Assembly (NCBI RefSeq): GCF_024006985.1
Contig: NZ_JAMXIB010000004.1
Location: 186,001 to 250,000 of the forward strand
Source of the DNA: Robiginitalea marina
Lineage (GTDB): Bacteria; Bacteroidota; Bacteroidia; Flavobacteriales; Flavobacteriaceae
Direction of reading: 5' to 3'
Length of the DNA: 64,000 bases
Position 1 is the stretch's first letter. Every line of letters starts with the position of its first letter. Positions 36,997 through 46,308 of this stretch are shown here, in pieces. The notes beneath the pieces are model-generated. The model was not told the origin of the DNA and searched no databases. It saw nothing but the letters and a program-made list of their open reading frames with translations. Position numbers and translations under genes: made by a program.

Positions 36997-37018
36997 AATG
37001 ATTGGGCGTACTGTAAGA

Positions 37019-38653
37019 TTAGTAGCCGGGGTTTTGTTGCAATCCCGGGTTTGCCAGCAATTGTGGCAGCGGGATTGGGAACAATTTGCGGGTGTCGTTG
37101 TTGGTTTCAGAACTGCTTTTGAACTCCCATTGGCGGGTGTACTGTCCGAAACGGATCATGTCGTTCCTTCTCCATCCCTCCACGTAAAGCTCACGACCTC
37201 TTTCATCAAGAAGGGCCTGCTCATTTACTGAGCCCAGGGGATTCGCATCCCGAAGTACCCGGAGTTCGTTGACTAAAGCTGTGGGGTCGCCGCCGCTGCG
37301 CAACTGGGCTTCGGCCTTCATCAGGTGGGCGTCTGCATAGCGGAACAGTACCAGGTGAGCGGTAAAGCCACCGTTATAACGGGGGTTGTACTTCATCAGT
37401 CGGATCCCGGTACGCTCGCTGTTATTGATCAGGTTGGGTTGTCCGCTACCGTCAACAAATTCACGGGAGAAGAACAGGGGATTCCCCTGACGGTCCTGAA
37501 GCGGGGTTCCATTGAGGGAATATTGCTGCCCAAGCAGGAAGCCATTCCCTACGTTTGAACCGTCCTCAAAACCTCCATTGTCTGAGGTTCCGGCAGCACC
37601 TGAAAAGGGAACTCCGATTTGGGGTACCCCTCCGCGGCGCTCTTCCTGCCCGTCGGCAGGAGCACTTTCCAGGTCGGTGGTGTACCGGTTGGAGTTAGCA
37701 TCTCCTTCAAACAGGTCGTAGAATTCAGCCAGGGTGCTGAAGCCGTTCCAGCCACCACCACCCAATCCAGTGGAATTGTAGTGCAACCCGTTAAAGATAC
37801 GGTTACCGGTGTTGGCGTTGGAAGTGAACCAAATGGTTTCGCTGTCAGCATCTGATTTGAAAAGGTCAAAATAACCTGCTTGAAGACCATATCCGTCTGC
37901 GGCAATGGCATCCACCAGGCTGATCACCTCCTGCATGTCACTTGCAGCCGGGCTGCCGGTGGTGCCGGTGTAGTGGTTGTCATAAATGTGGCGGTTCAGC
38001 AGCACCTTGGCTTTCAGGAAGCGGGCGGCAGCCTTGCTGGCCCGGTTCTGGGTGCCTGTGCCGGCAGCGGTAGCCGGGAGTCCGGCAATAGCTGCATCCA
38101 AATCGCCCAGGATAAAGTCGACCGCCTCAGCCCCGGTGAGTACCGTGGGGAGTTCTGAAGAAGACAACTCGGTATCCCTGAAGGGAACCTGGCCGTAAAG
38201 GTCGAGGATCAGGAACATGGACCATGCCCTCAGGAAATGCGCCTGTGAAGCGACGTCTGAAGGGGCGGCACTACGGGCATCGAGGATCTGAGAGGCCAGC
38301 AGCTGGTTGGAGTTCCATTGGTCAAAAGGGGTAATGATATCGATTTCCTCCAGGCCCCATTCGTGCTGGTGGAGTTTCCTCCAGCGTCCGTTGTCACCCC
38401 AGTCAGCACCCCGGGTGGGGATCAGCTGCTCATCGGTGGTGACCACGTTCAGGGCGAAGGTATTGGCCTGGTCCCCAAGGGCACCTCCAATTTGGTTATA
38501 GAGCTGGTCCAGGGCCGAAGCCGGGTTTTCCAACCCCTGGAAACCTTCACTGATGAAGGAATCCGTTTCCTCGATTTCCAGGTCGGTACAGGAGTACAGG
38601 CCTGCAACCGCCAGAAGTGCGAGTGTAAAGGATTTAAATTGAAATCTTTTCAT
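37019..38653 (-). CDS. susD: SusD/RagB-type nutrient-binding outer-membrane lipoprotein
   Basis: The start at 38653 gives 544 residues with a signal ending LAGLYSC-like (AVAGLYSC), so the mature Cys is lipidated. The rest is the all-helical SusD fold of tetratricopeptide-like pairs, with the typical late YADAHLMKAEAQLRSGG and LLDERGRELYVEGWRRNDMIRFG blocks. It sits on the cell surface as the lid of the SusC channel and binds the oligosaccharide. It follows susC by 19 bp. The nearby GH65/GH13 genes suggest maltodextrin as the substrate, but this is inference from position. Confidence 0.93.
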   Translation of the reverse strand: MKRFQFKSFTLALLAVAGLYSCTDLEIEETDSFISEGFQGLENPASALDQLYNQIGGALGDQANTFALNVVTTDEQLIPTRGADWGDNGRWRKLHQHEWGLEEIDIITPFDQWNSNQLLASQILDARSAAPSDVASQAHFLRAWSMFLILDLYGQVPFRDTELSSSELPTVLTGAEAVDFILGDLDAAIAGLPATAAGTGTQNRASKAAARFLKAKVLLNRHIYDNHYTGTTGSPAASDMQEVISLVDAIAADGYGLQAGYFDLFKSDADSETIWFTSNANTGNRIFNGLHYNSTGLGGGGWNGFSTLAEFYDLFEGDANSNRYTTDLESAPADGQEERRGGVPQIGVPFSGAAGTSDNGGFEDGSNVGNGFLLGQQYSLNGTPLQDRQGNPLFFSREFVDGSGQPNLINNSERTGIRLMKYNPRYNGGFTAHLVLFRYADAHLMKAEAQLRSGGDPTALVNELRVLRDANPLGSVNEQALLDERGRELYVEGWRRNDMIRFGQYTRQWEFKSSSETNNDTRKLFPIPLPQLLANPGLQQNPGY

Positions 38654-38672
38654 GGTATACAATTTTTTTTAA

Positions 38673-41600
38673 TTAAAAGGTGGCGTTAATTCCAAAGGTA
38701 ATGGTCATTGGGTTCGGGAACGCTGCCCAGTCAATCCCCCTTACCGGAACACCTGAACCCAGGGTTCCTGTACCTACGGTTACCTCGGGGTCGATACCGC
38801 TGTAATCCGTAATCAGGAACAGGTTCTGCCCGGTCAGGGACAGACGAAGGGATTTGAAGGTTCCTTCACCACTTAGAGGCACATTGTACCCAACGGTTGC
38901 GTTCTGGAACCGGACAAAATCTCCTTTTTCCAGGAAACGGGTCGAAACCGCAGTGGAAGCACCACCGTTTTCCCCGCTGGCCACTACGTCCTGGGTCACG
39001 TTACGGGCGGTAACCAATTGCCCGGCGTTGAAGAAGGAGTTGGCGGTGTTGTTGTACACGGAGAATCCGAACTGACCGTTGAAGAAGGCTGAGGCATCCC
39101 AGTTCTTGTGGCGGAAGTTCAGGGTGAGACCTGAAGTAATGTCAGGCAGACCGTCTTCGCCTACGAAGGTTTTGTCTGCATCAGGATCTCCAATCCCGTT
39201 CCCGTCGATGTCGCGGTAAGTCGGGTTGCCGTCACCGTCGAAGCCAGTGAATTCTGCCATGTAGTAGGAGAACAGGGACTGGCCGGCTTCAAAACGCTGG
39301 GCGAAGGCTCCGGAAAGCCCGGGCCCGTTGATTTCCCCGGTGTTGATTGACCCCTGGAAGTCCTGGATCTCGTTCTTGTTGTACGCGATATTGAATGCCA
39401 CGCCGAAGTCGGTGTCTGCCGTCTGCACGAAATCGTAGTTGATGGCGAATTCAATCCCCTGGTTGAGTACCGAGGCATCTACGTTACCAAACTGGAAAGG
39501 TATGGTAGAAGGTGCGGCGGGAGGGGTCTGCAGAAGCAGGTCATTGGTTTCCCTGCGATAGACATCGATGCTACCACTCAGGCGGTCATTGTTGAATCCG
39601 AAGTCGAGACCGACGGTCATGTCGAAGGTGGTTTCCCATTTAAGGTCGGGCACGTCTGTGGCGACAATGGAAAGACCGTTCTGGTTTACGGACATATCGT
39701 TGTTGATGCCAAGGCCTGCAAAACGCTGGCGGGCTACGAAGTTACCGTATCCAAGACCTTCCTGGTTACCGATAAGACCGGCACTGAGGCGGAGTTTCAG
39801 GGTAGAAACGCTCTCAGGCATAAAGTCTTCCTCGGCAATCTGCCAGGCAAAGGCCCCTGAAGGGAAGTATCCGTACTGGTTTTCAGGACCGAACCTTGAG
39901 GACCCGTCCGCCCGCATTGTGGCGGTAAAAAGGTACTTGCCCATCAGGCTGTAGTTGACCCGTCCGAAGAAGGACTGCAGCTCGTCGGTATTGTCGAAAA
40001 CGTCTGCTGTAACAGAGCGAACGGCCCTGTTGAACTGGAAGGGGACCGCTTCTCCCGCTACAACGTCAGGGAAAAGGCGGTTAACCACCAGGGAAGAGGT
40101 GTTTACCCCATAGTAGAACTGTTGGTAGGAACCGTCAATGGTGCGCGCAGCGGCATTAACAGTGTTCCGAATGGCATCTGCCATGCCGTTCAGTTCAGAG
40201 GTCCCGAAGCCCCTGGCCGCTGAGTTCCGGCCTGAGGTGCGGAAATCCTGGTAAGCATACCCCACGAGGGCGTCGAGGTTTGAATTCTCGAATTCCTTGC
40301 GGTAGTTCAGCGTGGCTTCCAGGGTTTTGTTCTCCCGGTCCAGCGTGTTGTAGGTTCCGAAACCAAGGGTTTCAATCCCGGTGAAGTTCTGGATATTGGA
40401 AGAAAGCACCGAGGTGTTTTCACTCTCAGACTTATCGTAACCCATATTCACCTTGGCTGAAAGTTCAGGGGTGAATTTGTACTCCACTGATCCGTTCAGC
40501 AGGAAACGGTCCGTATTGGTTATGTTCTGGGATTCCGCCAGGTAGTTGGCCGGCTGGATTTGCCCGCCTCCGTCATCAAAGTCGGCGCTGGAAGGCCAGG
40601 TTGGGTTTGCGGAATAGGCGGCCCCGAGGATGTCCCCGCGGAAACCGGCACCGGCAGCGAGGGGCGGTTGCTCCCTGTTCACGCGGCCGATAGAGGTTTG
40701 CAGCCCCACAATCAGTTTGTCGTCAAGGAAGCGCTGGGTCAGGTTAAGCCTTCCGGTTATCCGTTCGAATTCGGATTTTTCAACCACCCCGAATTGTTTC
40801 TGGTATCCGAAGGTAGCCCGAACGTTTCCGGACCCGTAGTTCCTGGAATAGGCCAGGTTGTGGTTGGTGGAAGCCGCTGTGCGGGTCACCACGTCCTGCC
40901 AGTTGGTGTTGGCGCCGAAGTCCACATCGCTGGGGGTACCTCCGTAGAGGGCCACTGCATCGAGGAATTGTTCGCGGTTCAGCAGGTCGTACTGACGTAC
41001 CGGGGTGGCAATGCTAAGGTTGGAAGACCATTCGATCTGCCCCCCGGTAGCCCCCCGGCCACTTTTGGTGGTGATGATCACGACCCCGTTCGCACCCCGT
41101 GAACCGTAAATAGCGGTAGCGGAGGCGTCTTTAAGGATGCTGATGCTTTCAATGTCGTTCGGGTTCAGGAAGTTCAGCGGGTTACCGACTTCAGAACCAC
41201 CTTGCCCTGTGTCCCCTGAGGCATCGGTATTCTGCCCGAACAGGGGCACGCCGTCAACCACGAAGAGGGGGTTGTTACTGGCGCGAACAGAGTTGGCACC
41301 CCGGATGTTAACATTAATCCCTGCACCGGGCTCCCCGCTCGTTTGCTGGATGTTAACCCCGGCAGTTTTACCCTGGATCAATTGTTCCGGAGAGGAGATC
41401 ACCCCTCCGTTGAACTCGTCGGAAGTCACCGAGGCCACGGAACCGGTCGCGTCCTTGACGGTAGTCTGGCCGTAACCGATGATCACTACCTCATCCAATG
41501 CCTGGGCATCTTCCTGAAGGGTAACATTAATGGTTGAGCGCCCGTTTACCGGCACTTCCTGGGTGGAATAACCGATATAGCTGAAAACCAGCACGGCATT

Positions 41601-41798
41601 CGCATCGACTCCGTCCAGGGTATAATTCCCGTCGAAATCTGTTTGTGTACCAGTGGTTGTTCCCTTTACCACAACGCTGGCGCCCGGAAGGGGGCCATTC
41701 GCATCAGAAACATTACCTGATACTTCTTGCGCCTGCGCCCATCCGAAGCACAAAAATGCCCCGACAAGCAGTAAGCTCCTGAGTAGCGTAATCTTCAT
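38673..41798 (-). CDS. susC: SusC/RagA-type TonB-dependent outer-membrane transporter
   Basis: This 1,041-residue protein has a signal peptide ending in AQA, a carboxypeptidase-regulatory-like domain (about 25-110, VSGNVSDANGPLPGASVVVKG), a TonB-box-like DEVVIIGYGQ segment, the plug domain (ISILKDASATAIYGSRGANGVVIITTK) and a 22-strand barrel ending in an aromatic residue (ITFGINATF). It imports oligosaccharides across the outer membrane with SusD. It is divergent from the LacI-type gene; a palindrome between them is a candidate operator. Confidence 0.94.
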   Translation of the reverse strand: MKITLLRSLLLVGAFLCFGWAQAQEVSGNVSDANGPLPGASVVVKGTTTGTQTDFDGNYTLDGVDANAVLVFSYIGYSTQEVPVNGRSTINVTLQEDAQALDEVVIIGYGQTTVKDATGSVASVTSDEFNGGVISSPEQLIQGKTAGVNIQQTSGEPGAGINVNIRGANSVRASNNPLFVVDGVPLFGQNTDASGDTGQGGSEVGNPLNFLNPNDIESISILKDASATAIYGSRGANGVVIITTKSGRGATGGQIEWSSNLSIATPVRQYDLLNREQFLDAVALYGGTPSDVDFGANTNWQDVVTRTAASTNHNLAYSRNYGSGNVRATFGYQKQFGVVEKSEFERITGRLNLTQRFLDDKLIVGLQTSIGRVNREQPPLAAGAGFRGDILGAAYSANPTWPSSADFDDGGGQIQPANYLAESQNITNTDRFLLNGSVEYKFTPELSAKVNMGYDKSESENTSVLSSNIQNFTGIETLGFGTYNTLDRENKTLEATLNYRKEFENSNLDALVGYAYQDFRTSGRNSAARGFGTSELNGMADAIRNTVNAAARTIDGSYQQFYYGVNTSSLVVNRLFPDVVAGEAVPFQFNRAVRSVTADVFDNTDELQSFFGRVNYSLMGKYLFTATMRADGSSRFGPENQYGYFPSGAFAWQIAEEDFMPESVSTLKLRLSAGLIGNQEGLGYGNFVARQRFAGLGINNDMSVNQNGLSIVATDVPDLKWETTFDMTVGLDFGFNNDRLSGSIDVYRRETNDLLLQTPPAAPSTIPFQFGNVDASVLNQGIEFAINYDFVQTADTDFGVAFNIAYNKNEIQDFQGSINTGEINGPGLSGAFAQRFEAGQSLFSYYMAEFTGFDGDGNPTYRDIDGNGIGDPDADKTFVGEDGLPDITSGLTLNFRHKNWDASAFFNGQFGFSVYNNTANSFFNAGQLVTARNVTQDVVASGENGGASTAVSTRFLEKGDFVRFQNATVGYNVPLSGEGTFKSLRLSLTGQNLFLITDYSGIDPEVTVGTGTLGSGVPVRGIDWAAFPNPMTITFGINATF

Positions 41799-41891
41799 AA
41801 ATCGTTAGTTTTAAAGTTTAGTTAATTTAATTCAAGAGGTCAAAGTATGTAAAAAAATTGTTAATATCCTATTTTTAGTACTGTTAAAGGG

Positions 41892-41909
41892 CACGAAACC
41901 GTTTTCGTG
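41892..41909. promoter_or_regulatory. LacI-family operator candidate
   Basis: CACGAAACCGTTTTCGTG is an 18-bp palindrome with 7-bp perfect arms and a central CG, the usual layout of LacI/GalR-family operators. It lies about 55-70 bp upstream of the likely susC start, further than a simple repressor site, so activation is possible. Confidence 0.6.
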
Positions 41910-42020
41910 TTAATATTTTACCATGAAATACGAATGCCCTAATTTTTGATTGTTCCTGTTACTTATATGGTAAAGGCGGGGGTGTAATTTTATGTATAAG
42001 CGAAACAAATATAGTATTTT

Positions 42021-42050
42021 TTTGATGCCACGGCAATTTACGTAAATTTT
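42021..42050 (+). promoter_or_regulatory. Promoter of the LacI-type gene with overlapping palindrome
   Basis: TTTG (42021-42024) and TAAATTTT (42043-42050) are 18 bp apart. The perfect palindrome AATTTACGTAAATT (42035-42048), with central CG, overlaps the -7 element and could serve autoregulation. The leader would be about 95 nt. Confidence 0.4.
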
Positions 42051-42151
42051 CAGTCCCTAATAAAACAGGGGTTTTCCAAAGGGCGCACCCCCGGGGATAC
42101 TCCTGAAGGAATATTGCTTACTTTCACTTTGGAATTGATCGGACCTTTACC

Positions 42152-43198
42152 ATGATGAGAAAGAACATCACCCTGAAGGATATTGCCCGCGAATTGGAGG
42201 TTTCGGTCTCCACGGTTTCGAAGGCCCTGAAAAACAGCAATGAGATCAGCCGCGATACCCGTGAAAAGATACAGGCCTTTGCAAGGCTCTACAACTACAA
42301 GCCCAACAATATTGCCATCAGCCTTAAGAACAAGCGCACCAAAAATATAGGGGTGGTGATCCCGGACATCGTGCACCATTTTTTCACTACGGTGTTCCGG
42401 GGGATTGAGAAATACGCCAACGGGAAAGGCTATAACGTAATCGTATGCGTTTCCGATGAGTCCTTCGACAAGGAGGTCATCAATATGGAAATGCTTGCCA
42501 ATGGCAGCATTGACGGGTTTATTATGGCCCTCTCCGCTGAAACCCAACTCAGGGGCGATTATGCGCACCTGCGGCAGGTTGCCGAACAGGGCATCCCCCT
42601 GGTCCTTTTTGACCGGGTGACCGAGGAAGTGCCCTGCGACAAGGTCGTAATCAATGATGAGGAAGCGGCCATGCAGGCCGTGGAGCACCTGATCCGGAGT
42701 GGTAAAAGGCGTATAGCCCTGATTACGAACGAAAGCTACCTGCACGTGAGCGCCATGCGGGAGAAGGGCTATCGCCGGGCACTCAAAGATCATGGCATCC
42801 CCTTTGATGACACCCTCGTCCTCCGTCTGCCCTACCAGTTTGAGGAGGAGGAGTTAAGCAGGCAATTCTTTGAGACCCGGAAATTCGATGCCGTGCTTTC
42901 GGTCAATGAGATATTTGCCATCAGGGGGATGCGCCTGGCCCGGGGGCAGGGATACCGGATTCCTGAAGATATTTCCTTTATCGGCTTTACCGACGGGATG
43001 CTTTCCCGGTATTCCATCCCAACCCTGACTTCGGTAGCCCAGCACGGGGAGGAAATGGGGGCCTGTGCCGCCCGCCTGCTGATCGGGAAAGTAGAGCACG
43101 AATACGACGAAACCGACCCTGGCAGCTATCGGACTGAAGTTATCCGGGCAAGCCTCATCGAAAGGGAATCCACCCTTCCCGGCCTCCCCGGGTCCTGA
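42152..43198 (+). CDS. LacI/GalR-family transcriptional regulator
   Basis: This 348-residue protein has an N-terminal LacI helix-turn-helix (about 7-28, TLKDIARELEVSVSTVSKAL) and hinge helix, then a periplasmic-binding-protein-like effector domain from about residue 62 (NIGVVIPDIVHHFFTTVFRGIE). It probably senses a maltose-related sugar and controls the adjacent GH65/GH13 genes and the divergent susCD pair, as related regulators do in other Bacteroidota. The direction of control, activation or repression, is not known. It starts with two ATG codons; the first is used here. Confidence 0.92.
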   Translation: MMRKNITLKDIARELEVSVSTVSKALKNSNEISRDTREKIQAFARLYNYKPNNIAISLKNKRTKNIGVVIPDIVHHFFTTVFRGIEKYANGKGYNVIVCVSDESFDKEVINMEMLANGSIDGFIMALSAETQLRGDYAHLRQVAEQGIPLVLFDRVTEEVPCDKVVINDEEAAMQAVEHLIRSGKRRIALITNESYLHVSAMREKGYRRALKDHGIPFDDTLVLRLPYQFEEEELSRQFFETRKFDAVLSVNEIFAIRGMRLARGQGYRIPEDISFIGFTDGMLSRYSIPTLTSVAQHGEEMGACAARLLIGKVEHEYDETDPGSYRTEVIRASLIERESTLPGLPGS

Positions 43199-43259
43199 CG
43201 GCCCGGCTAAAGAAACCCAACCGCTTGCCTTCCATGGGGCTAAAGAAAGAATTCCTTTC

Positions 43260-43267
43260 TATATTTG
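43260..43267 (+). promoter_or_regulatory. -7 element upstream of pgmB
   Basis: TATATTTG matches TAnnTTTG fully and lies 58 bp before the pgmB ATG. No TTG is found at the right distance for -33. It could drive the pgmB-GH65-GH13-GH13 operon separately from the regulator gene. Confidence 0.45.
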
Positions 43268-43324
43268 ACAACCGGGAACCCCTGGATGCTGCCTTCCGGC
43301 CTCCCCGGGTAAAAGAGATTCTAT

Positions 43325-43990
43325 ATGAAGGGTTTTATTTTTGACCTCGACGGGGTTATCGTGGACACCGCCCGGTACCATTACCTCGCCTGGAAACACC
43401 TGGCCGACCAGCTGGGAATCCCGTTCACCGAAGCCGATAATGAACGCTTCAAGGGGGTGAGCCGCCGCAGGTGCCTGGAAATCCTTCTCGAAATGGGTGG
43501 CCTGCAGGTGCCGGGGGAGCAATTCGAAGCCTGGTTGCTGGAAAAGAACGAAGACTACCTCTCCTATATCAGTAAAATGGATGCCTCGGAAATCCTCCCG
43601 GAAGTACCCCGGGTGCTGGAGTTTCTCAGGGAAAGGGACGTCCCCATGGCCCTGGGCTCTGCCAGCAAGAACGCCAGGCCCATCCTGGAAAAAGTGGGGC
43701 TTGCCTCCTACTTCAGGACGGTGGTGGACGGGAACGAGGTGGTGAAAGCCAAACCCGACCCGCAGGTATTCCTTATGGCGGCTGACCGCCTGGGTGTTGC
43801 CCCCGCTGAATGTGTGGTGTTCGAGGACGCTCAGGCGGGCATCGCAGCCGCCAACGCCGCGGGCATGTACAGTATCGGGATCGGGGATGCCGCCGTGCTC
43901 GGGGAAGCCGACCGCGTATTCCGGGATTTTACAGAAATCCGCCCCGGTTTTATGGAGCACCTGCTCCAATTGGAAATAAAAACGTCTTAA
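43325..43990 (+). CDS. pgmB: Beta-phosphoglucomutase (HAD superfamily)
   Basis: This 221-residue protein has the HAD nucleophile motif FDLDGVIVD with Asp7 (nucleophile) and Asp9 (acid/base), a cap domain with WKHLADQLG and GVSRRRCLEIL, GSASKN for motif II, and VFEDAQAGIAAANAAGM for motif IV. The cap and GVSRR block are typical of beta-phosphoglucomutase, which turns the beta-glucose-1-phosphate released by maltose phosphorylase into glucose-6-phosphate. The GH65 gene follows 11 bp downstream, which supports this role. Confidence 0.93.
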   Translation: MKGFIFDLDGVIVDTARYHYLAWKHLADQLGIPFTEADNERFKGVSRRRCLEILLEMGGLQVPGEQFEAWLLEKNEDYLSYISKMDASEILPEVPRVLEFLRERDVPMALGSASKNARPILEKVGLASYFRTVVDGNEVVKAKPDPQVFLMAADRLGVAPAECVVFEDAQAGIAAANAAGMYSIGIGDAAVLGEADRVFRDFTEIRPGFMEHLLQLEIKTS

Positions 43991-44001
43991 ACAGGAACTT
44001 T

Positions 44002-46308
44002 ATGAACCAGGATTATATCGTACCCGATGTGTGGTCGATTATAGAGGAAGGTTTTGAGCCTTCCCGGGTGAAATCATCTGAAAGTTTGTTCAGCCTCGGA
44101 AACGGGGCCATGGGCCAGCGGGCAAACTTCGAGGAAGCATACAGCGGCCCCACCTTCCAGGGAAGCTACATCGGGGGGGTGTACTATCCTGACAAAACCA
44201 GGGTGGGCTGGTGGAAGAACGGCTACCCGGAGTATTTTGCCAAGGTAATCAATGCCCCGAGCTGGATTGGGATCGGGGTAACGGTGGACGGGGAAGCCCT
44301 CGACCTGAACCGCTGTACGGAAATCAAAGGGTACCGGCGCGAATTCCATATGAAGGAGGGCTGGTACCGACGCTCCTTCCAGGCCCGGCTCCGGAACGGG
44401 GCGCGGGTGGCTGTGGAGGCCACGCGCTTCCTGAGCATGGCCCATGGGGAACTCGGGGCGATCAAATACAGTATTACCCTGCTCGAAAAGGGGGGTACCA
44501 TTGCCCTGGAACCGTATCTCGACAGCGGCATCACCAACGAGGATTCCAACTGGGACGACCAGTTCTGGCAAAGCACCAGGGTGGTTTCCGAGGGGGCGCG
44601 GGCCTGCATTGAAGCCCACACCCTGAAAACTTTTTTCCACACCTGCACCTTCATGGAGGCGCACCTGACCCTTGACGGGGCTGAAATCGGGAACGAACCT
44701 GAGGTGAGGGAAGAACCGACTTACGTGGGGCACCGGTATACCGTAGAGGTGCCTGAAGGGCAAACCCTTACCCTCTATAAATACGGCGGATATACGGTGG
44801 ACCTGAACCACCCGAAAGAGGGGTTGATGCAGGCGGCCTGGAAGGTGCTCGGCACGGCCCGCAAAAAGGGGTTCGACGGCCTTCTGGAGGAGCAGCGCCA
44901 GGCCTGGGCCCGCATCTGGGAAATGAGCGATATTACCATAGAGGGCGATGTGAAGGCCCAACAGGGCATCCGGTTCAACATCCTGCAGCTGAACCAGACC
45001 TATACCGGCAGGGATTCACGACTCAATATCGGGCCGAAGGGATTCACCGGGGAAAAATACGGGGGGAGCACCTACTGGGATACCGAAGCCTACTGCATTC
45101 CCTTTTACATGGCCACCAAAGACCAGTTTGTAGCCAGGAACCTGTTGAAATACCGCTATAACCACCTGGAAAAGGCGATAGAAAACGCGGCCAAGCTGGG
45201 CTTCAGCAAGGGGGCGGCCCTCTACCCCATGGTAACCATGAACGGCGAGGAATGCCACAACGAGTGGGAGATCACCTTTGAGGAGATCCACCGCAACAGC
45301 GCCATCGCCTATGCCATTTACAATTATTACCGCTATACGGGCGACTATACCTATATCCCCGACATGGGCCTTGAGGTGCTTATCGGCATCGCCCGGTTCT
45401 GGTACCAGCGCGCCTCCTTTTCCGAACCAAAGCAGCAATACGTTATTTTGGGGGTTACGGGGCCCAATGAGTACGAGAATAATGTCAACAACAACTGGTA
45501 TACCAATTATTCGGCCCGCTGGTGTATCCGGTTTTGCCTTGAGCAGCTTCGCAAGGTTAAGGACGGGTATCAGGAAGACTATCGCCGCATTATCGGCCAT
45601 ACCCGCCTGACCGAAGTCGAAACGGAAAAATGGAAAAAGGTGGCCGATCAGATGTACCTTCCCTATTCAGAGGAACATAAGGTTTACCTGCAACAGGACG
45701 GCTTCCTGGACAAGGAGCTGATCCCGGTCTCGGAACTGGACCGCACCCAGCGGCCACTCAACCAGAAATGGAGCTGGGACCGCATCCTGCGTTCGCCCTA
45801 TATTAAACAGGCCGACACCCTGCAGGGGTTCTATTTCTTTGAAGAACATTTCACCCTGGAGGAACTGGAAAGGCACTTCGATTTCTACGAGCCGTTTACG
45901 GTGCACGAGTCGTCCCTTTCCCCCTGTGTGCACAGCATTCAGGCGGCCAGGCTGAATCGCATGGACCAGGCCTACGAGTTTTACCTGCGCACCTCCCGCC
46001 TCGACCTGGACGATTACAACAAGGAGGTCCACGAAGGGCTGCACATCACCTCCATGGCCGGTACCTGGATGAGCATTGTGGAAGGTTTCGGGGGGCTCAG
46101 GGTCATCAATGACAAGCTGAATTTCCACCCCCGCATCCCTAAGCAATGGAAGTCCTATTCCTTCAAGCTCAATTTCCGTGGCCGGATCCTGAAGGTGACA
46201 GTCACCCCCGGCAAGGCCAGTTTCCACCTCGATGCTGAGGAAGAGATGTCGATCCGGGTCAACGGGAACCGGGTGGTACTCCCCCCCCAGGAAACCGTCC
46301 ATGTGTAA
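44002..46308 (+). CDS. Glycoside hydrolase family 65 maltose phosphorylase
   Basis: The ATG at 44002 gives 768 residues, the usual length for maltose phosphorylase. Family blocks include SLFSLGNGAMGQRANFEE near the N-terminus and NGEECHNEWEITFEEIHRN at about 414-432, where the catalytic glutamate of GH65 phosphorylases lies. There is no signal peptide, so it acts in the cytoplasm, splitting maltose with phosphate into glucose and beta-glucose-1-phosphate. A relative with other disaccharide specificity (trehalose, kojibiose) cannot be fully ruled out. Longer readings starting upstream inside pgmB are not credible. It overlaps the next gene by 8 bp. Confidence 0.92.
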   Translation: MNQDYIVPDVWSIIEEGFEPSRVKSSESLFSLGNGAMGQRANFEEAYSGPTFQGSYIGGVYYPDKTRVGWWKNGYPEYFAKVINAPSWIGIGVTVDGEALDLNRCTEIKGYRREFHMKEGWYRRSFQARLRNGARVAVEATRFLSMAHGELGAIKYSITLLEKGGTIALEPYLDSGITNEDSNWDDQFWQSTRVVSEGARACIEAHTLKTFFHTCTFMEAHLTLDGAEIGNEPEVREEPTYVGHRYTVEVPEGQTLTLYKYGGYTVDLNHPKEGLMQAAWKVLGTARKKGFDGLLEEQRQAWARIWEMSDITIEGDVKAQQGIRFNILQLNQTYTGRDSRLNIGPKGFTGEKYGGSTYWDTEAYCIPFYMATKDQFVARNLLKYRYNHLEKAIENAAKLGFSKGAALYPMVTMNGEECHNEWEITFEEIHRNSAIAYAIYNYYRYTGDYTYIPDMGLEVLIGIARFWYQRASFSEPKQQYVILGVTGPNEYENNVNNNWYTNYSARWCIRFCLEQLRKVKDGYQEDYRRIIGHTRLTEVETEKWKKVADQMYLPYSEEHKVYLQQDGFLDKELIPVSELDRTQRPLNQKWSWDRILRSPYIKQADTLQGFYFFEEHFTLEELERHFDFYEPFTVHESSLSPCVHSIQAARLNRMDQAYEFYLRTSRLDLDDYNKEVHEGLHITSMAGTWMSIVEGFGGLRVINDKLNFHPRIPKQWKSYSFKLNFRGRILKVTVTPGKASFHLDAEEEMSIRVNGNRVVLPPQETVHV

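Larger units (their letters stand above)
41799..42151. other. 353-bp intergenic region between susC and the LacI-type regulator
   Basis: This A+T-rich gap holds no gene. It contains, from left to right: a possible susC -7 element on the minus strand (ATACTTTG at 41841-41848), a LacI-type palindrome at 41892-41909, and a possible promoter for the regulator at 42021-42050 that overlaps a perfect 14-bp palindrome at 42035-42048. The rest shows nothing I can support. Confidence 0.7.

Noticed and set aside
43810-44001. Upstream in-frame extension of the GH65 gene into pgmB
   Set aside because: The extra 64 codons overlap pgmB and do not resemble GH65; the ATG at 44002 matches the family N-terminus and length.
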